Numbered from the stretch's first letter, positions 42,601 to 53,265 are shown. The stretch is DNA of 64,000 bases from Argyresthia goedartella (GCA_949825045.1 OX463821.1:35422486-35486485); one strand, 5' to 3'. The notes: generated by a model not told the origin, from the letters alone. Translations and numbers: made by a program.

Positions 42601-43869
42601 AATTTTCATGAAATGCATGGCCCAGTTTCTTCGCTACTGAAGGTGAACAATTTGATGTTATAGTCAGTGAGCCATCTGACAATATAAAAAAGCTACCTCC
42701 TAGTGTACATGAAGCTTCCATTTCCTTTATTCCGAGGAAACTATTCGAAAAACTGGGCTCAAGACAAAAAAGACGTATTTATATTTTAAGTAATACCTTG
42801 TGTCCAGAAAACTGTTAATATCAACAGTAAAACTTAAAAGGACAATAGTAATAAAGACGTAAGCAGAATTTTGGCCATCTTATTAAACATCCTGAAGATA
42901 TCCATAAGGTTCAGCCCAGAATAAATTAAAAAAAATGTATATTAAGCTGAAAAGGCACTGGGTCTGTTAAAGTCACTTAAAGTTTTAAAGTGGCAGTATA
43001 TGAGTCTGAAAGAGTCAGCCAATGGCTAGATTTTTGTCCCTCAAAAAAACATTTAACCGTCACTGACGAAGGAACGCAAATAAATTTGCAAGCGTAGCTT
43101 TGCTTGATTTAACTGTGTCCAGACTCATAATTGCCAATCATTTAAAACTGAAAACAAAGGCTAATGTAAAACTTGTAAGCAAATGGGGCTATGATGAGGC
43201 TTCAGGACAAATAAATTTTAAGCAAAAGGCTGATTTGGATGACTCAAGTATATTTAAGATGAATCCTTAATGGAACCAAACTAGGTTCCATTAAGGATTC
43301 ATTCAGATGATGTAATTATGTTGGAACACGATCGACCATCATATACATTTAACTGTCAACCTATTATATTTAAATTCATGAAAGAAACTAAAGAGACAGC
43401 AGAAAGAGAGAGAAAAGTAGTTAAAGATAAAATTAAGGTCCTGCAGCCTACAAAAGTAGGAGTCATATTATCTAAACTCACGAATTGCTCTTGACAATGA
43501 TAAATGGTTAAAAAACATATATTTCTGACAGTTCCTCTGCTTCCTGCGATATCTTTAATGCACAGCCCTCAGATATGAACAATCTTAACGCGATTTACTG
43601 AAGATCAGTAGATAAAGAAATGTATAAGTACAGACTTTCATCTTTACACGGCTGGATCAGATGTATGGAATGTTTACTTCACATAGGAATGTACTAATAG
43701 TACTGCAGTTATAATTCTTAATAAGAAGTCACAATTACGATGTCAAATGTCAATAACAAAAATTCAGCTTACTAAAGGACTGCAAGAAAAGAAAATAAAG
43801 ATATATTAATGACTCGCAAGAGGAAAAATCATCAATAGTTCCGAAATTAATGCAATTTGCAGGTTTACA
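42600..43869 (+). pseudogene. Transib transposase relic, N-terminal and middle part
   Basis: Segments in order: FIPRKLFEKLGSRQKRR (42720-42775), VSKWGYDEASGQINFKQKAD (43175-43240), and a degenerate stretch near 43340 matching the Transib 'RPSSTR..RPI' region. Transib transposases share the RAG1 core. Stops are frequent. A LINE is inserted after 43869, and the protein resumes at 47089 with DGNTARKFF. Confidence 0.75.
43259..43302. repeat. 19-bp perfect hairpin inside the Transib relic
   Basis: ATGAATCCTTAATGGAACC (43259-43277), loop AAACTA, then its exact reverse complement (43284-43302). Confidence 0.92.
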
Positions 43870-46800
43870 AATAACTAAGAACGTTTATTAAGAAAAGGTT
43901 CATGAAAATAAGTACAGAGAATATAAATAAGATGTTTCATTCTAGTTCAAGACAGTACGTGTGGGACTGCCGCTCCATCCTCATATACGCCTGTGCGATT
44001 CCACCTATGGCAGGTGCCGCGGATGCACATGCTGCTAGCCCTGATGATGGCGGTTTGAATTATTGCTCGTAGCCAGCCCATTATTGTGGCAAGGGTCCGG
44101 TTCCAGCGGTCCGCCAGCGTTTCGGCGAGGTATTAGTGAATGATATCATTTGTGGAGAAAAAACTCCATCGAAGGAGGTGTGGCGCGTCTCGCATGGGTC
44201 GCAGTACTTCCTTTTCTTTTCTTCTTCAGCTGAACGAAGGACAGCCGCTACGGGACGTGATGCGTGGGAGGGTGCGTCGGTGTCTGTGACACGGATATCA
44301 AATAACGCCTCCCCCTGGGCAATCCATACCCCCCGACAAGCCAAGTCTCCTCGCAGCCCAGTATCGCCTTCAAGGATGACTGGCTCTTTCGTGACGTTTC
44401 CCCAGGCTTGCTGGCACAGTTCACAGAAAAGATACCTTATTTCATTATGTCTGCGTGTGATAAGGTCACCTGTTTTGCAGCACAAGGCATGGTCCACGTT
44501 GAAGTTGTCATTGCCGCAGCCGTCGCAAGTCGCAGGCATGGAGATTGGTGTGCGGTGGTATCTTATGGCCAGGGCATCTCTAAATTCGTGGGGTGATAAG
44601 TCGAAGTTTTCTTTTCTTGTCGCTATTACTGAAAGCCAGGTTGATGTTTTTGTTTTCATTTTTGTCGCTATTGATCTTTCTATTGCTCTTTCCTTTTTGG
44701 ATGGTAATTTTGTTAGAATGCTTTCTAGAGTTTCGTTCTCGTATGTTTCTTTTTCCTAGTTTCCTTCCTTTCTTGCGTCACGCAAAGAATTGTAGTGTTC
44801 AGCCAGGTTTATGTCTTTCATCTCTGTTATTGCTTTGAAAGTATTGTAGATCCCTGTTTTGAGATTTGGTATGCACGGTTTGGTGTGTTGAAGGGGTCAG
44901 AAAGGGCAAGTCCGCCTTTGTGGACTGCGAGGGTTAATAGCTGGGTTTCAAGTTTTGTGATTTCGCCTCCGATTAGTATTGGTATTAATTTGTCGTGTAA
45001 TGTGTTAGTTAAGGGTTCAAAAAATTCTTCTGCATTTTTAAGACACTTAGTAGGAAGGACCATTTAAACTGAGCTGCTTTAGTTAGGGCAGTGTAAGCGG
45101 CTTGAGGTGAGTTTTTGCAGATTGTTGTGAGTTTCTCGATGATAGATATCCATTCGGTTACATTATTTTTTATGAAGTCGTCCCCTCCTGTCCCTATGTA
45201 GCCTCCTAGGAAGCGGCAGCCGGTAACTATGGAGACGTTGGTACCGGAGAACGTCTTTTCTGCGGTAGGCTTGTCGGTTTCTGACACTATTAGAAATGAT
45301 TTTTTACCTTGTGGTAAGTAGCCGTACGCTGGGCCTGTTTTGTTTAAGTTGTCCCACCATTGTCGTAGGCTTTGGAAAGTGCCTTGCGCGGAGGAGTCAT
45401 CGGTGTACCAGCATTGTGTGACTGTGTTTTTGGTTTTCAGTTTGTTAATTATTGGTAGTGTTGCAAGCGCGTACAGTGGCATTGTGAGTGGGTCTCCTTG
45501 GGTTATGCCTTCTCTGCTATATAGTCTTGTATCAGAATCGCGAAATACTAGTTCAGTGTGGCCATTGTAAGTATTATAAAGAAAGCGGGCGCAGTGTGGC
45601 CAATATATTCTTGCTCGCCAGAAGGCTAGTTGTCTATTCACGGCGTTAAAAGCATTGTTCGCGTCAACGAGGAGCATTCCCCAGTTTGAACCAGGCTGGC
45701 AATCTCTTTGGAAGACATCGATCATGGCATGAAAGGCGCCTTCGATGCCACTGCTCATTCCACTGCAGAGCTGTGACTGGCCGCATGCTTCAGTGACTTC
45801 AGTGCCTGTTGCTAAGATCATGCATTTGGATAATATTCTTCGTAGGCATTCGCCGATGCCGATAGGTCTTACGCCAGGGCATTTGTCTAAAGCAACAAGT
45901 CGGCTTGATATTAATGCTTGTATTAGGGTCCAGGGTATGGTTTCGTTGCTAAGTTTCGTTGTGAGCTGCGCTACGGCTTCTCTTAAATGGGCGCTTGCTT
46001 GTTCGAAGCGGGGTAGGAAATCTCTCCAGTTTTCGGCTGTGCATCCAGTGGGGCCTCCGCCGCCGTGTAGTTTTCTCGCAACTCTTTCGACATGGTCACA
46101 AGTTATTTCGATTTCAAGGAGTGGTGGGAGTTTTGTGACGTCTTTGGGGAGGGTGAATAAAGCGGGATCTGGAGTATTAGGCGGGGAGTGTTTTTCTCTT
46201 AGCACATCACTGACGGTTTTACCGGATGGATCAACTTCAGTGTCTGGGTTTAAAACTTTGCTCGTGTCTTTTGTGAGGAGCCAGTTGAGCGCTTCCCGCA
46301 TTTTTCCATGTAGTAGCAGTCGTGTGAATAATTTAGTTTCTTGATCATTATTGTTTTGTTTCTGGTTTCTTGTATTCCATATAGATTTATCTTCTTTGGT
46401 GGATTCCGTGAGAAGTTCCTCGAAAAATTTGTCTGCCCAGAATTTTAGGCGCCGATCGAGTAGTCTCAGTATATCTTTCATGTTTCTAAAGTTTTTGTCT
46501 CTTTGCAGTATGACCGCAGCTAAGGTTAATACGCGTTCATAGGGGTAGGTTGATTTGGTTAGATGCTCAATTTCGTCGGCCAGAATGTGTACGAATTTTC
46601 TACTGGCAGTACCGCATGGGAGGTCGTATAGCTTGCCATGAAGGTTACAGACGTTGTCCCAATGCCTTTGCTAGATGCCAGACTTGGGTCGGATGGCATT
46701 CAGGAATGGGAATGCGAAGCTTCTTCCAATGGTGACATTGGTGTTTGCCCATCGGTGGTTGTTTTACAAGTAGCGGATGCTGATTGGTTTAGTACATCGT

Positions 46801-47073
46801 TGTGTGCTGATCTCATGTGACGCTGGAGCCCATTTTTCTTGAATTTCCTGGGACATAGCGGGCATTCGGTGTCAGCTTCTGACATATGGGTTGGTATTTA
46901 CTTACTTGAGCTATTTGCACTATAATTTTGTTGTTTAGCTCTCGAATAAGGGTAAGATTAATAGAAACAAAGGATTTTGTTGATAAATAAATGGGTCTAA
47001 AGGAAATAATATTGAAATGAAGTATTTTTGTGAAAAATATGTCTATTCGATGTGAAAGCTGACCATAGATTAC
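43870..47073 (-). mobile_element. Full-length RLE-type LINE (LINE-A), 15-bp TSD
   Basis: ATTTGCAGGTTTACA occurs on both sides (43855-43869, 47074-47088), and the Transib frame is interrupted exactly there. Minus-strand order: ~190-nt 5' UTR, one long ORF, ~210-nt 3' UTR ending 'cttagttatt' without a poly-A tail. Length 3204 bp. No AP endonuclease; a Cys/His zinc finger lies at the N-terminus and a CCHC plus PD-(D/E)XK-like region at the C-terminus, as in R2/NeSL/HERO-type LINEs. Confidence 0.85.
44081..46885 (-). pseudogene. LINE-A polyprotein: zinc finger, RT, CCHC, RLE (broken)
   Basis: From ATG 46885: C2H2 finger CPLCPRKFKKNGLQRHMRSAH-like (C-X2-C-X11-H-X4-H). RT at 46481-45009: CPGVRPIGIGECLRRILSKC, LLVDANNAFNAVNRQLAFWR, GITQGDPLTMPLYALATLP, and catalytic CWYTDDSSA (Thr in place of Ala in YADD). 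C-terminal 44659-44081: CDGCGNDNFNVDHALC (CCHC) then RGDLACRGVWIAQGEALFDI, a probable restriction-like endonuclease. Lesions: a one-base loss near 46720 (this copy only), a frame change near 45040, and a frame change plus TAG near 44750-44830 shared with LINE-B. Confidence 0.85.
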
Positions 47074-47088
47074 ATTTGCAGGTTTACA

Positions 47089-47332
47089 TTGTTAAACAGG
47101 ACGCAGAAACCACAAATGATGGCAACACTGCTAGAAAGTTTTTCAGAGATTGTAAAATAACTCCACGTATTACAGACATTAATGAAAATTTAATCCAAAG
47201 GTTTCATGTTATACTGCAAACAATAGCATGTGGAGAACATGTAGATATTGTAAATTTTTTCCAGTTTTGTCAAGAACATCAGCCATCATCAGCCATCATC
47301 AGTTTATAATGTGCCTGCTAGCGTTTGTTATA
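47089..47332 (+). pseudogene. Transib transposase relic, central part
   Basis: Reads IVKQDAETTNDGNTARKFFR and IQRFHVILQTIACGEHVDI, strongly Transib-like, then PSSA...; in the next frame NVPASV continues the conserved 'YMPASVHK' region up to the MITE at 47335. Confidence 0.82.
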
Positions 47333-47334
47333 TA

Positions 47335-47749
47335 TTAGGTGCTTACCTATGAAATCAGCGTTTTGTATGGAGAAATTGAAGTTAACTCAATTTTCAGTAC
47401 AAACATTTTTGATTTTTTTTAGGAATGACAGATCTAAATTTTATAAACTTTGTGTGTATGAATGAGACAACATTTACCTAACAGAAAATTTTATATCATT
47501 TTTGAAAAGTGTCAGCTGTAAAAAAATATTACGAATATTTTCATGAAAATGGATGACCGGAGGCACTAATTTTGAAGATAACATTTTAGTTATCAAACTG
47601 AAAATTAAAAGAAAATTTAATAAGTAGATGTAAAATATTGAAATTAATTTTAAAACAATAAAAAAAACTGGAAACAGCTTTGAATTACTCGAATTATGAA
47701 CTCCTGAATCTGTAAGAAAAATTCGCCAATTTCATAGGTAAGCACCTAA
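47335..47749. mobile_element. Mariner-type MITE (415 bp) at the fold of the inverted duplication
   Basis: Termini TTAGGTGCTTACCTATGAAA and exact reverse complement; TA on each side (47333-47334, 47750-47751). The TIR and the following 'gcgttttgtatgg' resemble cecropia-type mariners. No transposase; an internally deleted copy. Both flanks are the same Transib sequence in opposite orientation. Confidence 0.87.
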
Positions 47750-47751
47750 TA

Positions 47752-47995
47752 TATAACAAACGCTAGCAGGCACATTATAAACTGATGATTGCTGATGATG
47801 GCTGATGTTCTCGGCAAAACTGCGAAAAATTAACAATATCTACATGTTCTCCACATGCTATTGTTTGCAGTATAACATGAAACCTTTGGATTATATTTTC
47901 ATTAATGTCTGTAATACATGGAGTTATTTTACAATCTCTGAAAAACTTTCTAGCAGTGTTGCCATCATTTGTGGTTTCTGCGTCCTGTTTAACAA
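47752..47995 (-). pseudogene. Transib central part, inverted copy
   Basis: Minus-strand duplicate of 47089-47332, with a handful of substitutions (for example C instead of R in TPCITDINEN, and FSQFCREHQ instead of FFQFCQEHQ). Confidence 0.85.
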
Positions 47996-48109
47996 TGTAA
48001 ACCTGCAAATGTAATCTATGGTCAGCTTTCACATCAAATAGACATATTTTTCACAAAAATACTTCATTTCAATATTATTTCCTTTAGACTTATTTATTTA
48101 TCAACAAAA

Positions 48110-48317
48110 ATTCAAACCGCCATCATCAGGGCTAGCAGCATGTGCATCCGCGGCACCCGCCATAGGTGGAATCGCACAGGCCTATATGAGGATGGAGCGG
48201 CAGTCCCACACGTCTTGAACTAGAATGCATATCTTACTTATATTCTCTGTACTTATTTTCATATATACAAATAAATAAGTGTTAACCGGTTTAAAAAAAA
48301 AATAAAAAGAAAAAAAA
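48110..48317 (+). mobile_element. 5'-truncated insertion of the RLE LINE's 3' end, 12-bp TSD
   Basis: TTATCAACAAAA at 48098-48109 and 48318-48329. The insert matches the 3' UTR of LINE-B (51250-51405) and ends in an A-rich tail (about 48290-48317). The left arm has a single TTATCAACAAAA at this place: an empty site. Confidence 0.9.
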
Positions 48318-48418
48318 TTATCAACAAAATCCTTTGTTTTTGTTAATCTTACCCTTATCCGAGAGCTAAACAACAAAATTATAGTGCAAATAGCTCAAGT
48401 AAGTAAATACCCACCCAT

Positions 48419-51223
48419 ATGTCAGAAGCTGACACCGAATGCCCGCTATGTCCCAGGAAATTCAAGAAAAATGGGCTCCAGCGTCACATGAGATCAGCAC
48501 ACAACGATGTACTAAACCAATCAGCATCCGCTACTCTTAAAACCTATACCGATGGGCAAATACCAATGTCACCATTGGAAGAAGCCTTCGGATTCCCATT
48601 CCTGAATGCCATCCGACCCAAGTCTGGCATCTGGCAAAGGCATTGGGACAACGTCTGTAACCTTCATGGCAAGCTATACGACATCCCATGCGGTACTGCC
48701 AGTAGAAAATTTGTACACACTCTGGCCGACGAAATTGAGCATCTAACCAAATCAACCTACCCCTATGAACGCCTATTAACCTTTGCTGCGGTTATACTGC
48801 AAAGAGACAAAAACTTTAGAAACATGAAAGATATACTGAGACTACTCGATCGGCGCCTAAAACTCTGGGCAGACAAACGTTTCGAGGAACTTCTCACGGA
48901 ATCCACCAAAGCAGATAAATCTATATGGAATACAAGAAACCAGAAACAAAACAATAATGACCAAGAAACTAAATTATTCACACGACTGCTACTACATGGA
49001 AAATGCGGGAAGCGCTCAACTGGCTCCTCACAAAAGACACGAGCAAAGTTTTAAACCCAGACACTGAAGTTGATCCATCCGGTAAAACCGTCAGTGATGT
49101 GCTAAGAGAAAAACACTCCCCGCCTAATACTCCAGATTCCGCTTTATTCACCCTCCTCAAAGACGTCACAAAACTCCCACCACTCCTTGAAATCGAAATA
49201 ACTTGTGACCATGTCGAAAGAGTTGCGAGAAAACTACACGGCGGCGGAGGCCCCACTGGATGCACAGCCGAAAACTGGAGAGATTTCCTACCCCGCTTCG
49301 GACAAGCAAGCGCCCATTTAAGAGAAGCCGTAGCGCAGCTCACACCGAAACTTAGCAACGAAACCATACCCTGGACCCTAATACAAGCATTAATGTCAAG
49401 CCGACTTGTTGCTTTAGACAAATGCCCTGGCGTAAGACCTATCGGCATCGGCGAATGCCTACGAAGAATATTATCCAAATGCATGATCTTAGCAACAGGC
49501 TCTGAAGTCACTGAAGCATGCGGCCAGTCACAGCTCTGCAGTGGAATGAGCAGTGGCATCGAAGGCGCCATTCATGCCATGATCGATGTCTTCCAAAGAG
49601 ATTGCCAGCCTGGTTCAAACTGGGGAATGCTCCTCGTTGACGCGAACAATGCTTTTAACGCCGTGAATAGACAACTTGCCTTCTGGCGAGCAAGAATATA
49701 TTGGCCACACTGCGCCCGCTTTCTTTATAATACTTACAATGGCCACACTGAACTAATATTTCGCGATTCTGATACAAGACTATATAGCAGAGAAGGCGTA
49801 ACCCAAGGAGACCCACTCGCAATGCCACTGTACGCGCTTGCAACACTACCAATAATTAACAAACTGAAAACCGAAAACACAGTCACACAATGCTGGTACG
49901 CCGATGACTCCTCCGCGCAAGCCACTTTCCAAAGCCTACGACAGTGGTGGGACAACTTAAACAAAACAGGCCCAGCGTACGGCTACTTACCACAAGGTAA
50001 AAAATCATTTCTAATAGTGTCAGAAACCGACAAGCCTACCGCAGAAAAGACGTTCTCCGGTACCAACGTCTCCATAGTTACCGGCTGCCGCTTCCTAGGA
50101 GGCTACATAGGGACAGCAGGGGACGACTTCATAAAAAATAATGTAACCGAATGGATATCTATCATCGAGAAACTCACAACAATCTGCAAAAACTCACCTC
50201 AAGCCGCTTACACTGCCCTAACTAAAGCAGCTCAGTTTAAATGGTCCTTCCTACTACGTGTCTTAAAAATGCAGAAGAATTTTTTGAACCCTTAACTAAC
50301 ACATTACACGACAAATTAATACCAATACTAATCGGAGGCGAAATCACAAAACTTGAAACCCAGCTATTTACCCTCGCAGTCCACAAAGGCGGACTTGCCC
50401 TTTCTGACCCCTTCAACACACCAAACCGTGCATACCAAATCTCAAAACAGGGATCTACAATACTTTCAAAGCAATAACAGAGATGAAAGACATAAACCTG
50501 GCTGAACACTACAATTCTTTGCGTGACGCAAGAAAGGAAGGAAACTAGGAAAAAGAAACATACGAGAACGAAACTCTAGAAAGCATTCTAACAAAATTAC
50601 CATCCAAAAAGAAAAGAGCAATAGAAAGATCAATAGCGACAAAAATGAAAACAAAAACATCAACCTGGCTTTCAGTAATAGCGACAAGAAAAGAAAACTT
50701 CGACTTATCACCCCACGAATTTAGAGATGCCCTGGCCATAAGATACCACCGCACACCAATCTCCATGCCTGCGACTTGCGACGGCTGCGGCAATGACAAC
50801 TTCAACGTGGACCATGCCTTGTGCTGCAAAACAGGTGACCTTATCACACGCAGACATAATGAAATAAGGTATCTTTTCTGTGAACTGTGCCAGCAAGCCT
50901 GGGGAAACGTCACGAAAGAGCCAGTCATCCTTGAAGGCGATACTGGGCTGCGAGGAGACTTGGCTTGTCGGGGGGTATGGATTGCCCAGGGGGAGGCGTT
51001 ATTTGATATCCGTGTCACAGACACCGACGCACCCTCCCACGCATCACGTCCCGTAGCGGCTGTCCTTCGTTAAGCTGAAGAAGAAAAGAAAAGGAAGTAC
51101 TGCGACCCATGCGAGACGCGCCACACCTCCTTCGACGGAGTTTTTTCTCCACAAATGATATCATTCACTAATACCTCGCCGAAACGCTGGCGGACCGCTG
51201 GAACCGGACCCTTGCCACAATAA
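48419..51223 (+). pseudogene. LINE-B polyprotein: zinc finger, RT, CCHC, RLE (broken)
   Basis: Same architecture as LINE-A. 48419-49054 is open through the C2H2 finger and linker; 49003-50295 carries RT with CWYADDSSA intact; 50645-51073 carries CCHC and the endonuclease core. Private lesions: loss of one A in an A-run near 49003, and TCA to TAA at 51071-51073. Shared with LINE-A: the frame change near 50270 and the lesions at 50475-50550. The ancestor was therefore already dead before duplication. Confidence 0.85.
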
Positions 51224-51452
51224 TGGGCTGGCTACGAGCAATAATTTAAACCGCGATGGCGGTCAGGGCTAGCAGAATGTGCATCCGCGGCACCCGCCAT
51301 AGGTGGAATCGCACAGGCGTATATGAGGATGGAGCGGCAGTCCCACACGTACTGTCTTGAACTAGAATGAAACATCTTATTTATATTCTCTGTACTTATT
51401 TTCATGAACCTTTGCTTAATAAACGTTCTTAGTTATTTGTAAACCTGCAAAT

Positions 51453-51692
51453 TGCATTAATTTCGGAACGATTGATGATTTTTCCTCTTGCGAGTCATTA
51501 ATATATCTTTATTTTCTTTTTTTGCAGTCCTTTAGTAAGCTGAATTTTTGTTATTGACATTTGACATCGTAATTGTGACTTATTATTAAGAATTATAAGT
51601 GCAGTACTATTAGTACATACCTATGTGAAGTAAACATTCCATACATCTGATCCAGTCGTGTAAAGATGAAAGTCTGTACTTATACATTTCTT
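51453..51692 (-). pseudogene. Transib middle part, inverted copy
   Basis: Minus-strand duplicate of 43615-43854; no recognisable motif in this short part, identity is by alignment with the left arm. Confidence 0.75.
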
Positions 51693-51696
51693 ATTA

Positions 51697-51917
51697 ATAT
51701 ATTATCATGAAAATGGGTGATATTAAGGAGGCACTAATTTTGAAGATAACATTTTAGTTATCAAACTGAAAATTAAAAGAAAATTTAATAAGTAGATGTA
51801 AAATATTGAAATTAATTTTAAAACAATAAAAAAAACTGGAAACAGCTTTGAATTTCTCGAATTATGTACTCCTTAATCTGTAAGAAAAATTCGCCAATTT
51901 CATAGGTAAGCACCCAA
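51697..51917. mobile_element. Right half of a mariner-type MITE, direct repeat of 47530-47749
   Basis: From 'catgaaaatggg' to the TIR 'aggtaagcacccaa' it matches the right half of the MITE at 47335-47749, same orientation. TA follows, then Transib-adjacent AT repeats. Probably the original right half of the MITE. Confidence 0.87.
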
Positions 51918-51954
51918 TATTATATAGTTTACTATATATATATATATATATATA

Positions 51955-53263
51955 CATAGTCAGGTCATAAGTTCTGTCACATGTGCAATATGAAATAATT
52001 TAGACATGTTTATTATTTATGTAAACATTTATATAGCAAAATGAAATTAATAAAACATAGATTCTTATGGTAATAAAGTTTATTCAAAATGACCCCCGCG
52101 ATTTTGAATACTGGCCTTTATTCTGCGCGGCCAGTCGTATATCGCAGCACGAACGAGGTCCATGTCAATATCGGTGGCTGCCTTAATCAAGGATGCCTTT
52201 AGTGACTCCAAATCAGGGTGAGGCTTTGAGCAGGCCTTTTCCTCCAAGTGTTGCCATATCTTGTAATCTAACGGACTCAAATCTGGACTGGAGGAGGGCC
52301 AGTCTTCGTGCCGGATGAAGTCGATTTCACGCGCCGCCAGCCAGTCTTGTGTGCTTTTCGCTTTATGAGCTGGCGCAGAATCTTTTTGGAATACCCAGTG
52401 CCTGTTATTAAACATGGTATGAGAAACAGGTTCCACAAGGTTCTTGAGGACTGTATTTTGATACACAACTTCATTCGTTTTTACGCCTTTCTCACAAAAA
52501 TGTACCCCAGTTAAGCTCCAATAAGAGACTCCCAACCAAACCATGAGCGACGATGGAAAATGACCTCGTTGGACACGCGGAATACGGTTGCTCGCTTCTT
52601 CACTGCTGTGTGCGTACACCTTATCATTTTGTTTGTTGTAGCTCTCTTCCACGGTGAAAATTTTTTTATCCGAAAAAAGAATTTCCCGATGCTTTTTTCC
52701 CGCGTACCGCTTCAACAAAGCGCGGCATCTCTTCAGTCTCAGGTCCATTAAACGAGAGTCCAAACGATGTCCTGTTTTTCTTCGATATGCCCTAAGCCCT
52801 AAGTCTTCATTTAACACCCTTTTCACCGTGGTCCTTCTTAACCCCATCTGAAGGGCCAACAGTTTCTGCTTACGTATGGGATTTCTTTGAATTCGCGCCT
52901 TCACAGCTTTTATCACTGCTGGAGTCCTAACAGAGCGAGGGCGACCACTTCTTGACCTGTCATCTACACTAGAGTCTTCATTGTATCGTTTTATGGTACG
53001 ATAAACGAATCTTTTGGTTATATTCAAATTTTTCAGTAAGTCGAAAATCTGAATTGGCGCGTAACCGCAACGATGCAACGCAATAACTGCGACACGGTCT
53101 TCTTTAAGTGTCCACTCCATATTAAAAAATGAGGAAAATTCTAAAAAGTACACATTTTTATTTTCATGAAAAATTCGAAATTCGAATTCAATAAACTTTT
53201 TTGTGGCCAGCGTTCTAAATTCAAAAGTTTTTATTGTGTGACAGAACTCATGACCTGACTGTG
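51955..53263 (-). mobile_element. Complete mariner, DD37D (maT-like)
   Basis: TIRs of about 28 bp: CATAGTCAGGTCATAAGTTC on the left; the right end reads CACAGTCAGGTCATGAGTTC on the minus strand. TA on both sides (51953-51954, 53264-53265), inside a (TA)n stretch. Length 1309 bp with one intact gene. Confidence 0.93.
52080..53120 (-). CDS. maT-like (DD37D) mariner transposase, 346 aa, apparently intact
   Basis: The frame is open further upstream into the TIR, but the start that fits the family is ATG at 53120 (MEWTLKEDRVAV). Residues ~5-45 form the first helix-turn-helix, SGRPR at 58-62 is the linker motif, and a second HTH spans ~65-115. Catalytic residues: D151 (FSDKK), D247 (FQKDSAPAHKA), D285 (SPDLSPLDYKIW); 37 residues between the last two, hence DD37D. 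Length fits the family. No stops or frame changes. It should cut and paste the element at TA sites. Probably young and possibly active. Confidence 0.94.
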   Translation of the reverse strand: MEWTLKEDRVAVIALHRCGYAPIQIFDLLKNLNITKRFVYRTIKRYNEDSSVDDRSRSGRPRSVRTPAVIKAVKARIQRNPIRKQKLLALQMGLRRTTVKRVLNEDLGLRAYRRKTGHRLDSRLMDLRLKRCRALLKRYAGKKHREILFSDKKIFTVEESYNKQNDKVYAHSSEEASNRIPRVQRGHFPSSLMVWLGVSYWSLTGVHFCEKGVKTNEVVYQNTVLKNLVEPVSHTMFNNRHWVFQKDSAPAHKAKSTQDWLAAREIDFIRHEDWPSSSPDLSPLDYKIWQHLEEKACSKPHPDLESLKASLIKAATDIDMDLVRAAIYDWPRRIKASIQNRGGHFE

Positions 53264-53265
53264 TA

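Larger units (their letters stand above)
43615..47355. repeat. Left arm of a ~3.7-kb inverted duplication
   Basis: Matches 47729-51692 in inverted orientation. By my count the arms are 3741 and 3964 bp; subtracting the 220-bp insertion unique to the right arm leaves 3744. The left arm holds part of Transib, LINE-A, more Transib and the left TIR of a mariner-like MITE. Confidence 0.9.
48011..51437 (+). mobile_element. RLE-type LINE, duplicated copy (LINE-B)
   Basis: Flanked by TGTAAACCTGCAAAT at 47996-48010 and 51438-51452, the same target duplication as LINE-A read in reverse. This shows it is not an independent insertion but was copied with its flanks. Contains a later insertion at 48110-48317. 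Confidence 0.88.
47729..51692. repeat. Right arm of the inverted duplication
   Basis: Inverted copy of 43615-47355, with one extra 220-bp segment (insert plus target duplication) and scattered substitutions. The outer break is at 'acatttctt' (51692), after which a piece of MITE follows. Confidence 0.9.

Noticed and set aside
47052..48032. Two small host genes facing each other (85 aa each)
   Set aside because: They are inverted copies of one Transib fragment, and their first residues come from the LINE 5' end and its target duplication.
43615..51692. Assembly artefact (palindromic misjoin) for the inverted repeat
   Set aside because: Arms differ by private indels, substitutions and a 208-bp insertion with its own TSD, which an echo would not show.
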